From Streptomyces sp. SBT349 (GTDB taxonomy: Bacteria > Actinomycetota > Actinomycetes > Streptomycetales > Streptomycetaceae), in the NCBI RefSeq assembly GCF_001083795.1, contig NZ_LAVK01000014.1, forward strand, positions 1 through 45,219: a stretch of DNA of 45,219 nt, read 5' to 3'. Shown here one piece after another: positions 7,311 through 14,665 of the stretch. Under the pieces are notes generated by a model. The model did not search any database. It was given only the letters and a program-made list of their open reading frames with translations, and was not told where the DNA came from. The position numbers and the translations under genes were made by a program. The stretch's first letter is position 1, and each line of letters opens with the position of its first letter.

Positions 7311-8252
7311 ATGACCACCACGGCGCACCGGGCCGGCGGCGGCCTCACCGGCAGCCCCTACGCCCTGTCCCACCTGGACGTGCTGGAGTCCGAGGCGGTG
7401 CACATCTTCCGCGAGGTGGCGGGGGAGTTCGAGCGGCCGGTGATCCTCTTCTCCGGCGGCAAGGACTCCATCGTCATGCTGCACCTGGCGCTGAAGGCGT
7501 TCGCGCCCGCGCCGCTGCCGTTCGCCCTGCTGCACGTGGACACCGGGCACAACTTCCCGGAGGTCATCGCCTACCGGGACCGCGTCGTCGCCCTGCACTC
7601 CCTGCGCCTGCACGTCGCCTCCGTCCAGGAGTTCATCGACAGCGGCAGGCTGCGCGAGCGCCCCGACGGCACGCGCAACCCGCTCCAGACCGTGCCGCTG
7701 CTGCACGCCATCGAGAGCGACCGCTTCGACGCCGTCTTCGGCGGGGGCCGGCGCGACGAGGAGAAGGCGCGCGCCAAGGAGCGGATGTTCTCGCTGCGGG
7801 ACGAGTTCGGCGGCTGGGACCCGCGCCGCCAGCGGCCCGAGCTCTGGAACCTCTACAACGGGCGCCACGCGCCGGGCGAGCACGTGCGGGTCTTCCCGCT
7901 GTCCAACTGGACCGAGCTCGACGTCTGGCAGTACATCGCCCGCGAGAAGATCGAGATCCCCGAGATCTACTACGCCCACGAGCGCGAGGTCTTCCACCGC
8001 GACGGCATGTGGCTGGCCGCCGGGGACTGGGGCGGCCCGCGGGGCGACGAGTCCGCCGAGGCGCGCCTGGTGCGGTACCGCACGGTGGGCGACATGTCCT
8101 GCACCGGGGCGGTGGACTCGGACGCCGGGACCATCGAGCAGATCATCGCGGAGATCGCCGCCTCCCGGCTCACCGAGCGGGGCGCGACCCGGGCCGACGA
8201 CAGGCTGTCCGAGGCCGCCATGGAGGACCGCAAGCGCGAGGGGTACTTCTGA
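7311..8252 (+). CDS. cysD: Sulfate adenylyltransferase, small (catalytic) subunit
   Basis: CysD is the PP-loop subunit of ATP sulfurylase, making APS from sulfate and ATP in a complex with the GTPase CysN. The ATP-binding motif SGGKDS is at residues 48-53, with LLHVDTGHNFPEV and GGGRRDEEKARAKER further on, all typical. The ATG at 7311 is preceded by GAGAGGAAGG and gives 313 residues, the usual family length. An in-frame ATG at 7209 overlaps the cysC stop as ATGA and would add 34 low-complexity Gly/Ala/Thr residues. Coupled translation from 7209 cannot be excluded. The stop overlaps cysN (TGATG), keeping the subunits in balance. Confidence 0.95.
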   Translation: MTTTAHRAGGGLTGSPYALSHLDVLESEAVHIFREVAGEFERPVILFSGGKDSIVMLHLALKAFAPAPLPFALLHVDTGHNFPEVIAYRDRVVALHSLRLHVASVQEFIDSGRLRERPDGTRNPLQTVPLLHAIESDRFDAVFGGGRRDEEKARAKERMFSLRDEFGGWDPRRQRPELWNLYNGRHAPGEHVRVFPLSNWTELDVWQYIAREKIEIPEIYYAHEREVFHRDGMWLAAGDWGGPRGDESAEARLVRYRTVGDMSCTGAVDSDAGTIEQIIAEIAASRLTERGATRADDRLSEAAMEDRKREGYF

Positions 8253-9604
8253 TGACCGGCGCGACCGCTCCCGGGGCCCCGGCCCCCGCCGGGTCGCCGC
8301 ACACGACGGCGCTGCTGCGCTTCGCCACCGCGGGCTCGGTGGACGACGGCAAGTCCACGCTGGTCGGGCGGCTGCTGCACGACTCCAAGTCCGTGCTGGC
8401 CGACCAGTTGGAGGCCGTCGAGCTGGCCTCGCGCAACCGCGGCCAGGAGTCGGTGGATTTGGCGCTGCTCACCGACGGCCTGCGGGCCGAGCGCGAGCAG
8501 GGCATCACGATCGACGTCGCCTACCGCTACTTCGCCACGCCGCGGCGGCGTTTCATCCTCGCCGACACCCCGGGCCACGTGCAGTACACGCGGAACATGG
8601 TGACCGGCGCCTCGACGGCCGAGCTGGCCATCAACCTGGTCGACGCGCGCAACGGCGTGGTCGAGCAGACCCGCAGGCACGCCGCCGTCGCCGCGCTGCT
8701 GCGCGTCCCCCATGTGGTCCTCGCCGTCAACAAGATGGACCTCGTCGACTACGCCGAGAACGTGTTCGCCCGCATCGCGGGGGAGTTCACCGCGTACGCC
8801 GCCTCGCTCGGCATCCCCGAGGTCACCGCCATCCCCATCTCGGCGCTGGCCGGGGACAACGTGGTGACGGCCTCGCCCGCCATGGACTGGTACGGCGGCC
8901 CGACCGTGCTGGAGCACCTGGAGAGCGTCCCGGTCACGCACGACCCGACCGAGGACCCGGCCCGCTTCCCGGTGCAGTACGTCATCCGTCCCGGCACGCC
9001 CGAGCACCGCGACTTCCGCGGCTACGCCGGGCAGATCTCCTCCGGGGTGCTGCGCGTCGGGCAGCGCGTGGTGGTCCAGCCCTCGGGGCGCACCAGCACG
9101 ATCGAGCGGATCGACGCGCTCGGCCAGTCCCTCGACGTGGCCTGGGCCCCGCAGTCGGTGACCCTCACCCTCGCCGACGACCTGGACATCTCGCGGGGTG
9201 ACCTGATCGCCCCGGCCGACGGCTCGGCACGTCCGACGCGGGACATCACCGCGACCGTGTGCCACCTCCACGACCGGCCGCTGACCCCCGGCGCGCGCGT
9301 GCTGCTCAAGCACGCCACCCGCACGGTCAAGGCCCTGGTCAAGGAGATCCCCTCCCGGCTGACGCTGGCCGACCTCTCCCTGCACCGGGAACCGGGGGAA
9401 CTGGTGGCCAACGACATCGGCCGGGTGGTCGTCCGCACCTCGGAACCGCTGGCGATGGACGCCTACGCGGACTCCCGCACCACCGGCTCCTTCCTGCTCA
9501 TCGACCCCGCGGACGGCGCCACGCTGACCGCGGGGATGGTGGGCGACGCCTTCGCGGGGGCCGCGGCGCCCGCGGAACCGGAGGCGGACGCGTGGGACTT
9601 CTGA
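8252..9604 (+). CDS. cysN: Sulfate adenylyltransferase, large GTPase subunit
   Basis: A 450-residue translation-factor-type GTPase that drives APS synthesis by CysD. GTPase motifs are in order: GSVDDGKST (residues 28-36), DTPGHVQYTRN and NKMDLVDY, followed by beta-barrel domains. It ends without the APS kinase domain that is fused to CysN in some bacteria, consistent with the separate cysC upstream. The start overlaps the cysD stop (TGATG). A 167-bp gap separates it from the transporter genes, the longest gap inside the operon. Confidence 0.96.
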   Translation: MTGATAPGAPAPAGSPHTTALLRFATAGSVDDGKSTLVGRLLHDSKSVLADQLEAVELASRNRGQESVDLALLTDGLRAEREQGITIDVAYRYFATPRRRFILADTPGHVQYTRNMVTGASTAELAINLVDARNGVVEQTRRHAAVAALLRVPHVVLAVNKMDLVDYAENVFARIAGEFTAYAASLGIPEVTAIPISALAGDNVVTASPAMDWYGGPTVLEHLESVPVTHDPTEDPARFPVQYVIRPGTPEHRDFRGYAGQISSGVLRVGQRVVVQPSGRTSTIERIDALGQSLDVAWAPQSVTLTLADDLDISRGDLIAPADGSARPTRDITATVCHLHDRPLTPGARVLLKHATRTVKALVKEIPSRLTLADLSLHREPGELVANDIGRVVVRTSEPLAMDAYADSRTTGSFLLIDPADGATLTAGMVGDAFAGAAAPAEPEADAWDF

Positions 9605-9771
9605 CGGCGACCGGCGGCGTGTACGCCACGTTCGCCAAGGAGGGCGGGCGCATAGGCAGCGGCGCACGCGGCAGCGGCTACGGCGGCATGGGGCCTTGTG
9701 CGGGCTGACCTCGCCCCCCGTCCGTTCCGTTCGCCGCTTGCCCGTTCCGCCCCGAGAGGACCCGAATCACC

Positions 9772-10914
9772 GTGACCGCCTCCCGCACGCCCGTCCTGAG
9801 ACGACCGCGCCGCCTGCGCGCCACCGCCGTCGTCCTCCCCCTGCTGCTGACCGCCGTCGCCGCCTGCGGCTACGGCTCCGACTCCGGGAACGAGGGGGAC
9901 CCCGCGCCCTCGGGCGACGAGAGCGCGGGCGGCGAGGCGCTGTCCGCCGACGAGGTCAGCATCGGCTACTTCGCGAACATCACCCACGCCACGGCCGTGG
10001 TCGGCCTCCAGGACGGCGGTCCGATCACCGAGCAGCTGGGTGGCACCGAGGTCACCACGCAGATCTTCAACGCGGGCCCCTCCGCGATCGAGGCGCTGAA
10101 CTCGGGCGACCTCGACCTGACGTTCATCGGTCCGAACCCGGCGATCAACGGCTGGGCGCAGTCCGGCGGCGAGAGCCTGCGGGTCGTCTCCGGCGCGGCC
10201 TCGGGCGGCGCCTCGCTGGTGGCCGACCCGGAGGCGGTGTCCGGCCTTGACGACCTGGCGGGCGCGCGGATCGCCACCCCCCAGCTGGGCAATACGCAGG
10301 ACGTCGCCCTGCTCAACTACCTCGCCGAGGAGGGGTACGAGGTCGACGCGCAGGACGGCACGGGCGACGTCGAGGTGTTCCGCATCCCGAACGCCGAGAT
10401 CCCCGCCGCGTTCGACAACGGCGACATCGACGGCGCGTGGGTCCCCGAGCCCACCGCGGCGAACCTGGTCAGCCGAGGCGCCGAGACGCTGCTCGACGAG
10501 GGCGAGCTGTGGGAGGACGGCCGGTTCGTCGTCACCCACCTGATCGCCTCGCAGGACTTCCTGGCCGAGCACGAGGACGTGGTCGAGGCCGTCGTCCGGG
10601 GCGTGGTGCGGACCAACGCGTGGATCAACGAGAACCGGGACGAGGCCAAGGAGCGGTTCAACTCGGAACTGGCCTCCCTCCCCGGCGGCAGCGAGCTGCC
10701 CCCGGAGATCCTCGACCCGGCCTTCGAAAACGTCGAGTTCCTCGACGACCCGCTGGCGGCGACCCTCCGGACCGGCGCGGAGCACGCGGTGACCGCCGGG
10801 CTGCTGGAGGAGACCGACCTGACGGGCATCTACGACCTGTCCATCCTCAACCGGGTGCTGGCGGAAGAGGGTCTGCCGGAGATCACCGATGACGCCGGTC
10901 TCGGCGTCGAGTGA
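9772..10914 (+). CDS. ssuA: ABC transporter substrate-binding lipoprotein (sulfonate/taurine type)
   Basis: A 380-residue extracytoplasmic solute-binding lipoprotein of the SsuA/THI5-like family. The N terminus has a basic stretch, a hydrophobic core (VVLPLLLTAVAA) and a lipobox ending at Cys32 (AVAAC), so it should be lipidated and held on the outer membrane face. The mature part shows family motifs GYFANITHATAVVGLQDG, FNAGPSAIEAL and GARIATPQLGNTQD. The start is a GTG at 9772 after GAGAGGA. The ligand is not fixed by sequence: alkanesulfonates, taurine or other sulfur oxyanions fit the operon. The next gene starts 37 bp downstream. Confidence 0.9.
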   Translation: MTASRTPVLRRPRRLRATAVVLPLLLTAVAACGYGSDSGNEGDPAPSGDESAGGEALSADEVSIGYFANITHATAVVGLQDGGPITEQLGGTEVTTQIFNAGPSAIEALNSGDLDLTFIGPNPAINGWAQSGGESLRVVSGAASGGASLVADPEAVSGLDDLAGARIATPQLGNTQDVALLNYLAEEGYEVDAQDGTGDVEVFRIPNAEIPAAFDNGDIDGAWVPEPTAANLVSRGAETLLDEGELWEDGRFVVTHLIASQDFLAEHEDVVEAVVRGVVRTNAWINENRDEAKERFNSELASLPGGSELPPEILDPAFENVEFLDDPLAATLRTGAEHAVTAGLLEETDLTGIYDLSILNRVLAEEGLPEITDDAGLGVE

Positions 10915-10951
10915 CGGTTCCCCTTCCCGGCCCGCCCAGGAGGCGACACCG

Positions 10952-11746
10952 ATGGCCATAGCTCTCAGCAAGCCCGACAGCGAGGACGGCACCGGCTCCC
11001 CGTTCGCCGTCCGCCTCGACCGTGTCTCGAAGTCGTTCGGCCGCCCCGGCAAGCAGCAGCTGGTGCTCGACGACATCAGCCTGGACGTCGCGCCGGGCGA
11101 GTTCGTCACCCTGCTGGGCGCCTCGGGCTGCGGGAAGTCCACCCTGCTCAACCTGACGGCCGGGCTCGACGCGGCGTCCGCCGGCGCCATCTCGGTGCCG
11201 GGCGGGCGCCCCGCCCTGATGTTCCAGGACCACGCGCTCTTCCCGTGGCTGACCGCGGGCAGGAACATCGAGCTGGCGCTGCGGCTGCGCGGCGTGCCGA
11301 AGGCGGAGCGCCGCGAGGAGGCCGACCGGCTGCTGACGCTGGTGCGGCTGTCCGGGGCCCACGACAAGCGGGTCCACGAGCTGTCCGGCGGCATGCGCCA
11401 GCGCGTCGCGCTGGCGAGGGCGCTGGCCCAGGACAGCCAACTGCTGCTGATGGACGAGCCGTTCGCCGCGCTCGACGCCATCACGCGGGACGTGCTCCAC
11501 GAGGAGCTGACCCGCATCTGGAACGAGACGGGTGTCTCGGTCCTCTTCGTCACGCACAACGTGCGCGAGGCCGTCCGCCTGGCGCAGCGGGTCATCCTGC
11601 TGACGTCGCGGCCGGGGCGGATCGCGCACGAGTGGCGGGTGGACATCGAGCAGCCGCGCCGCATCGAGGACGCCGAGGTCTCCGCGCTCTCCGTGGAGAT
11701 CACCGAACGGCTCAGGGAGGAGATCCGCCGTCATGGCCAGCAGTGA
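10952..11746 (+). CDS. ssuB: ABC transporter ATP-binding protein (sulfonate type)
   Basis: A 264-residue ATPase powering the SsuABC-like importer. The Walker A loop GASGCGKST is at residues 56-64. A Q-loop (MFQDHALFPW), the ABC signature LSGGMRQR and the Walker B LLLMDEPFAALD follow in order, with the switch His in FVTHNVREA. AGGAGG lies 8 nt before the ATG at 10952, which beats an in-frame ATG at 10889 that overlaps the ssuA end. The gene overlaps the permease start by 14 bp, so the ATPase and permease are coupled. Confidence 0.94.
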   Translation: MAIALSKPDSEDGTGSPFAVRLDRVSKSFGRPGKQQLVLDDISLDVAPGEFVTLLGASGCGKSTLLNLTAGLDAASAGAISVPGGRPALMFQDHALFPWLTAGRNIELALRLRGVPKAERREEADRLLTLVRLSGAHDKRVHELSGGMRQRVALARALAQDSQLLLMDEPFAALDAITRDVLHEELTRIWNETGVSVLFVTHNVREAVRLAQRVILLTSRPGRIAHEWRVDIEQPRRIEDAEVSALSVEITERLREEIRRHGQQ

Positions 11747-12632
11747 GACGCGGCCCGGCCGCGAGCGTTCCACCGACCTCGCCGGTCTGGAGGCGGGGCT
11801 CGACGCGCTGGAGACCACCGCCGCCCCCGAACGGCTGCCCGTCGGCCGCATCCTGGTGACCAAGGTCCTGCCGCCCGTCGTGGCGATCGCCCTGGTCCTG
11901 CTGGTGTGGCAGATCGCGTACTGGTCCGACGTCCAGAAGGACTACTCGCTGCCGAGCCCGCTGGACGTGTGGGACGAGTTCGACCGGATGTGGCGGGAGG
12001 GCACCCTGTTCGAGTACATCTGGACCAGCGTCTCGCGCGGCGTCCTCGGCTTCGTGATCGCGGTCGCGATCGGCACCCCGCTGGGTCTGGTGGTGGCGCG
12101 GATCAAGGTGGTGCGGGCGGCCATCGGGCCGATCCTGACCGGGCTCCAGTCGCTGCCGTCGATCGCCTGGGTCCCGGCGGCGATCATCTGGTTCGGCCTG
12201 ACCAACGGCACCATCTACGCGGTGGTGCTGCTGGGCGCCGTGCCGTCCATCGCCAACGGGATCGTCTCGGGCGTGGACCAGATCCCGCCGCTGTACCTGC
12301 GGGCCGGCCGGATGCTCGGCGCGCGGGGCCTGACCAGCGTCCGCCACATCCTGCTCCCGGCGGCGCTGCCCGGGTACCTGGCGGGGCTCAAGCAGGGCTG
12401 GGCGTTCTCCTGGCGGTCGCTGATGGCCGCGGAGCTGATCGTCCAGTCGCCCAGCCTGGGCACCGGGCTCGGCCAGCTGATGGACGGCTACCGGACCATG
12501 CAGAACATGTCGGGCGTCCTGGCCACGATCATCCTGATCCTGGTCGTCGGCGTCGCGATCGACCTGCTGTTCTTCTCCCCGCTCGAACGCCGGGTGCTGC
12601 GCGGCCGCGGGCTGCTGGCGCGTGTCTCGTGA
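11733..12632 (+). CDS. ssuC: ABC transporter permease (sulfonate type)
   Basis: A 299-residue inner-membrane permease of the BPD_transp_1/SsuC family. An N-terminal cytosolic stretch of about 45 residues precedes the first membrane segment (VVAIALVLLVWQIAYW). Further segments include GVLGFVIAVAIGTPLGLVVA and the last, VLATIILILVVGVAIDLLFF. The EAA-type cytoplasmic loop that docks the ATPase is near AGRMLGARGLTSVRHILLPA. The start overlaps ssuB and the stop overlaps the chelatase GTG (GTGA). No desulfonating oxygenase is encoded alongside in this operon. Confidence 0.93.
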   Translation: MASSETRPGRERSTDLAGLEAGLDALETTAAPERLPVGRILVTKVLPPVVAIALVLLVWQIAYWSDVQKDYSLPSPLDVWDEFDRMWREGTLFEYIWTSVSRGVLGFVIAVAIGTPLGLVVARIKVVRAAIGPILTGLQSLPSIAWVPAAIIWFGLTNGTIYAVVLLGAVPSIANGIVSGVDQIPPLYLRAGRMLGARGLTSVRHILLPAALPGYLAGLKQGWAFSWRSLMAAELIVQSPSLGTGLGQLMDGYRTMQNMSGVLATIILILVVGVAIDLLFFSPLERRVLRGRGLLARVS

Positions 12633-13417
12633 CCCGGCCACCGGCCGGGGCCCGGCCGCCCGCGCTGCTGATCGTGGCGCACGGCAGCCGCGATCCGCGG
12701 CACGCGGCGACCGTGTCCGCGCTCACCGCGCGGGTGCGGCGCCTGGCACCCGGGCCGCGGGTGGCCACCGGCTTCCTGGACTTCACGGTGCCGGGCGTGG
12801 ACCAGGCCCTCTCCCGGCTGTACGCGGAGGGGGAACGGCGCGTCGTCGCGCTCCCGCTGCTGCTGAGCCGCGCCTTCCACGCCCGGCAGGACATCCCGGC
12901 CGTGCTCGCCGAACAGCGAGTCCGCATGCCGGGACTGACCATCCACCAGGCGGACGTTCTCGGTCCTGGGCCGCTGGTGCTCGCCGCCCTGGAACGGCGG
13001 CTGGGTGAGGCGGGCGCGGGGCTCGACGCGGCGGACCGGGCGGCCACCGGCGTGATACTGGCCTCGGCCGGGACCTCGGACCCCGAGGCGCTCGCCGCCA
13101 TCGGCGCCCTCGCGCGCCGCTGGCGGCGCTCCGGGGGGTGGGGCGCGGTGCGGACCGCGTTCGCCTCGGCGGTGGCGCCCACGACGGCTGAGGCCGTCCG
13201 CGCGCTGCGCGCGGACGGCTTCGCGAGGGTGGCCGTGGCACCCTGTGTCATCGCGCCCGGCCGGCTGCCCGACCGCATCGAGTCGGGCGCGGCCGAGGCC
13301 GGGGCCGACGTCGTCGCCCCGGTCCTCGGCGCCGCGCCCGAGCTCGCCCGGCTGCTGCTGCGGCGCTACGCGGCGGCGGCGGCCGGGGCGCGGCGGCCCG
13401 CGCTGCTCGCCGGCTGA
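12629..13417 (+). CDS. Sirohydrochlorin chelatase (CbiX/SirB-type)
   Basis: A 262-residue two-repeat chelatase of the CbiX family. The N-terminal repeat carries the metal-binding LLIVAHGSRDPRH motif and a second conserved region around LPLLLSRAFHARQDIP. The C-terminal repeat (residues 140-250) is more diverged. In this operon it most likely inserts iron into sirohydrochlorin to make siroheme for the sulfite reductase. A cobalt chelatase role is less likely without cobalamin genes. Mycobacterial nirA-cysH operons carry a similar chelatase gene next to them. It starts with GTG overlapping the permease stop (GTGA) and ends the operon before a terminator hairpin. Confidence 0.9.
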   Translation: MTRPPAGARPPALLIVAHGSRDPRHAATVSALTARVRRLAPGPRVATGFLDFTVPGVDQALSRLYAEGERRVVALPLLLSRAFHARQDIPAVLAEQRVRMPGLTIHQADVLGPGPLVLAALERRLGEAGAGLDAADRAATGVILASAGTSDPEALAAIGALARRWRRSGGWGAVRTAFASAVAPTTAEAVRALRADGFARVAVAPCVIAPGRLPDRIESGAAEAGADVVAPVLGAAPELARLLLRRYAAAAAGARRPALLAG

Positions 13418-13423
13418 CCGGGC

Positions 13424-13446
13424 CGGGCGGCCGTGGTGGCCGCCCG
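13424..13446. terminator. Bidirectional terminator between chelatase and winged-helix gene
   Basis: CGGGCGGCC (13424-13432) and GGCCGCCCG (13438-13446) form a 9-bp stem with loop GTGGT. It lies between two convergent genes, 7 bp after the chelatase stop and 14 bp from the end of the minus-strand gene, so it probably ends transcription from both sides. Confidence 0.7.
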
Positions 13447-13459
13447 CCCGGCGTGCGTG

Positions 13460-13996
13460 TCAGCCGCCGTGCGGGGGCACGTACTTGTAGCCCACCCGGC
13501 GGACGGTCACGATGCGCTCGCGGTAGGCGGCGCCCAGCTTGCGGCGCAGCCTGGCGATGTGCACGTCCACCGTCCGCTGGTCCCCGACGGGGCCGTAGCC
13601 CCAGATCGTGGCGACCAGCTGCTCCCGGGTGTAGACCCGGTGCGGGTGCCGCACCAGGTGGGCCAGCAGCTCGAACTCCAGGTAGGTCAGCCTCAGGTGC
13701 TTCCCGTCCACGGTGGCGGTGCGCTCGTCGGCGTCCACCGCGATGGCGGGCCGCGCGGGCGTGGGCTCCGGCACCGGCGGGGCCGCCGAGAGCAGTTCGC
13801 CGAGCTGGGTGAGCTGCGTCCCGGCCGGGGCGAGCACCAGGTATCCGACCAGCGGCACGGCGCTGTCGGCGGTGCCCGCCGCCGCCTGCGGGACGAGCGT
13901 CACGGTCACGTCGGTCAGGTCGGGCAGGGCTGCGAGGTGCCGCATGGTCGACAGGGCCGACTCCTTCCACTGGGAGGTCCTCTGGGAGGGGATCAC
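13460..13996 (-). CDS. OmpR-type winged-helix regulator lacking a receiver domain
   Basis: A 178-residue protein whose C-terminal 95 residues form a complete OmpR/PhoB winged helix: LTYLEFELLAHLVRHPHRVY, REQLVATIWGYG, then the recognition region RTVDVHIARLRRKLG and wing RIVTVRRVGYKYVPP. The N-terminal 75 residues are not a receiver: there is no DD pair, phosphoacceptor loop or conserved Lys. It should bind DNA without phosphorylation. Its position next to the sulfur operon makes it a candidate sulfur regulator, which is inference. The GTG at 13996 overlaps the stop of the dioxygenase remnant; an ATG at 13945 (MRHLAAL) is an equally plausible start. Confidence 0.85.
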   Translation of the reverse strand: MIPSQRTSQWKESALSTMRHLAALPDLTDVTVTLVPQAAAGTADSAVPLVGYLVLAPAGTQLTQLGELLSAAPPVPEPTPARPAIAVDADERTATVDGKHLRLTYLEFELLAHLVRHPHRVYTREQLVATIWGYGPVGDQRTVDVHIARLRRKLGAAYRERIVTVRRVGYKYVPPHGG

Positions 13997-14136
13997 GCGG
14001 CGGCCTTGTGCTCGGTCGGGGCCGAGTCGATTTCTGGGACGACGGCGGGATCGGGATCGCGGGATATGTCCACGCCGGTGATCCGGGCGCCGACGCGCCC
14101 ACCGACCCGGGAGATGTCGAAGCCGGTTGTGGTCAT
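13993..14136 (-). pseudogene. N-terminal remnant of a TauD/TfdA-family dioxygenase
   Basis: An intact 47-codon minus-strand reading frame starts at 14136. Its middle matches the N terminus of TauD/TfdA 2-oxoglutarate dioxygenases: VGGRVGARITGVDIS and then AVVPEI and TEHKA. Full enzymes continue with VFFRDQ-like sequence and the His-x-Asp iron ligands over another 230 residues. Here the frame ends with AAA-stop, and the winged-helix gene begins at the same bases. No later dioxygenase motif is seen. Taurine dioxygenases release sulfite from taurine, so a former member beside the SsuABC-like importer makes sense. I read it as a deletion remnant. It could still be translated and coupled to the regulator (GTGA overlap). 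Confidence 0.65.
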
Positions 14137-14425
14137 GCTGGAGCTGCCTTTCCGCATTGTCTGTGCCGGGTTACGGCCGTGTCCGGGGGAAACGGCAGCC
14201 GAATTCCTCCCGCAGGACCTTCACGGCACGACAGGTGCGGCGAGTCCGGGAATACGGAGGGGGTCAACACGCCGATGGGCGCGGGGAATACGGGAGTGCT
14301 TCGGCTGGGGCGCGGGTCAGAGACCGGCGGCACAGATGGCGCTGGCCTGCCGTCGGAGATCGACGTGCAGGCGCACAACGAGGAAATCAGCCTGGCTCAC
14401 GATATGTGAGCATGACAGCACTTCC

Positions 14426-14438
14426 CTTGACCGTCAAG
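14426..14438. promoter_or_regulatory. Palindromic operator candidate CTTGAC-C-GTCAAG
   Basis: Perfect 6-bp arms around one central base lie 15 bp upstream of the -35 box of the cysteine dioxygenase leader promoter. The position suits an activator or repressor site. It is not a copy of the inverted repeat upstream of the sulfur operon. Confidence 0.45.
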
Positions 14439-14453
14439 ACGTGCATTCCCCGG

Positions 14454-14483
14454 TTGACCTTTATGGCTTCGACCGGCTATCTA
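14454..14483 (+). promoter_or_regulatory. Promoter of the cysteine dioxygenase leader transcript
   Basis: TTGACC (14454-14459) and TATCTA (14478-14483) are 18 bp apart, a good vegetative-type promoter. The predicted transcription start (about 14490-14492) coincides with the ATG of the leader peptide at 14492, so the leader would be translated from a leaderless mRNA. An overlapping TATGAT at 14482 is an alternative -10. Confidence 0.6.
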
Positions 14484-14491
14484 TGATCACC

Positions 14492-14578
14492 ATGGCAACC
14501 AGCAAGCGCTTCTTCTCGCGATGGCACGTGGACCTCGTCCGCGTTGCCAGCGCGCTCTGTTGCCGCGGCCGTTTCTGA
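14492..14578 (+). CDS. 28-aa leader peptide with tandem Cys codons
   Basis: The sequence includes FSRWHVDLVRVASALCC at residues 8-24. It shares S-R-x-H-V-D-L-x-R-x-x-S-A-x-C with the leader at 3698-3781, so both belong to the same actinobacterial leader peptide family. Cys23 and Cys24 are encoded by adjacent TGT and TGC codons. A 9-bp hairpin begins immediately after them and contains the stop codon. Cysteine dioxygenase follows 87 bp later. Ribosome progress over the Cys codons should therefore set the fate of the downstream RNA. Confidence 0.82.
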   Translation: MATSKRFFSRWHVDLVRVASALCCRGRF

Positions 14579-14586
14579 CGGCCGCG
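14564..14586 (+). promoter_or_regulatory. Attenuator-type hairpin spanning the leader stop codon
   Basis: CGCGGCCGT (14564-14572) pairs with ACGGCCGCG (14578-14586) around loop TTCTG. The stem begins one base after the second Cys codon (14561-14563), and the stop TGA is at 14576-14578. A ribosome waiting on the Cys codons would cover the left arm. Confidence 0.6.
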
Positions 14587-14665
14587 CTCGCCCGGTGCCT
14601 CTCGGTCGCGGGCGCGGTGATGACTCCCGCTTCGCCCCGCTCACCGACACGTATCGAGGACCCTC

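Larger units (their letters stand above)
14137..14491. other. 355-bp intergenic region upstream of the second Cys leader
   Basis: I see no convincing gene here. Short frames on both strands lack ribosome binding sites and Streptomyces-like third-position GC. The right end holds a palindrome (14426-14438) and a promoter (14454-14483) that drive the cysteine dioxygenase unit. The left end should hold the promoter of the minus-strand dioxygenase remnant. GC content is visibly lower than in the surrounding genes. Confidence 0.5.

Noticed and set aside
7970-9667. Long minus-strand frame opposite cysN
   Set aside because: Antisense shadow of a conserved GTPase, with no recognisable domain or ribosome binding site.
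14133-14378. 81-codon minus-strand frame upstream of the dioxygenase remnant
   Set aside because: No ribosome binding site, Pro/Ser-rich composition and weak third-position GC. It overlaps the start of the remnant in another frame.
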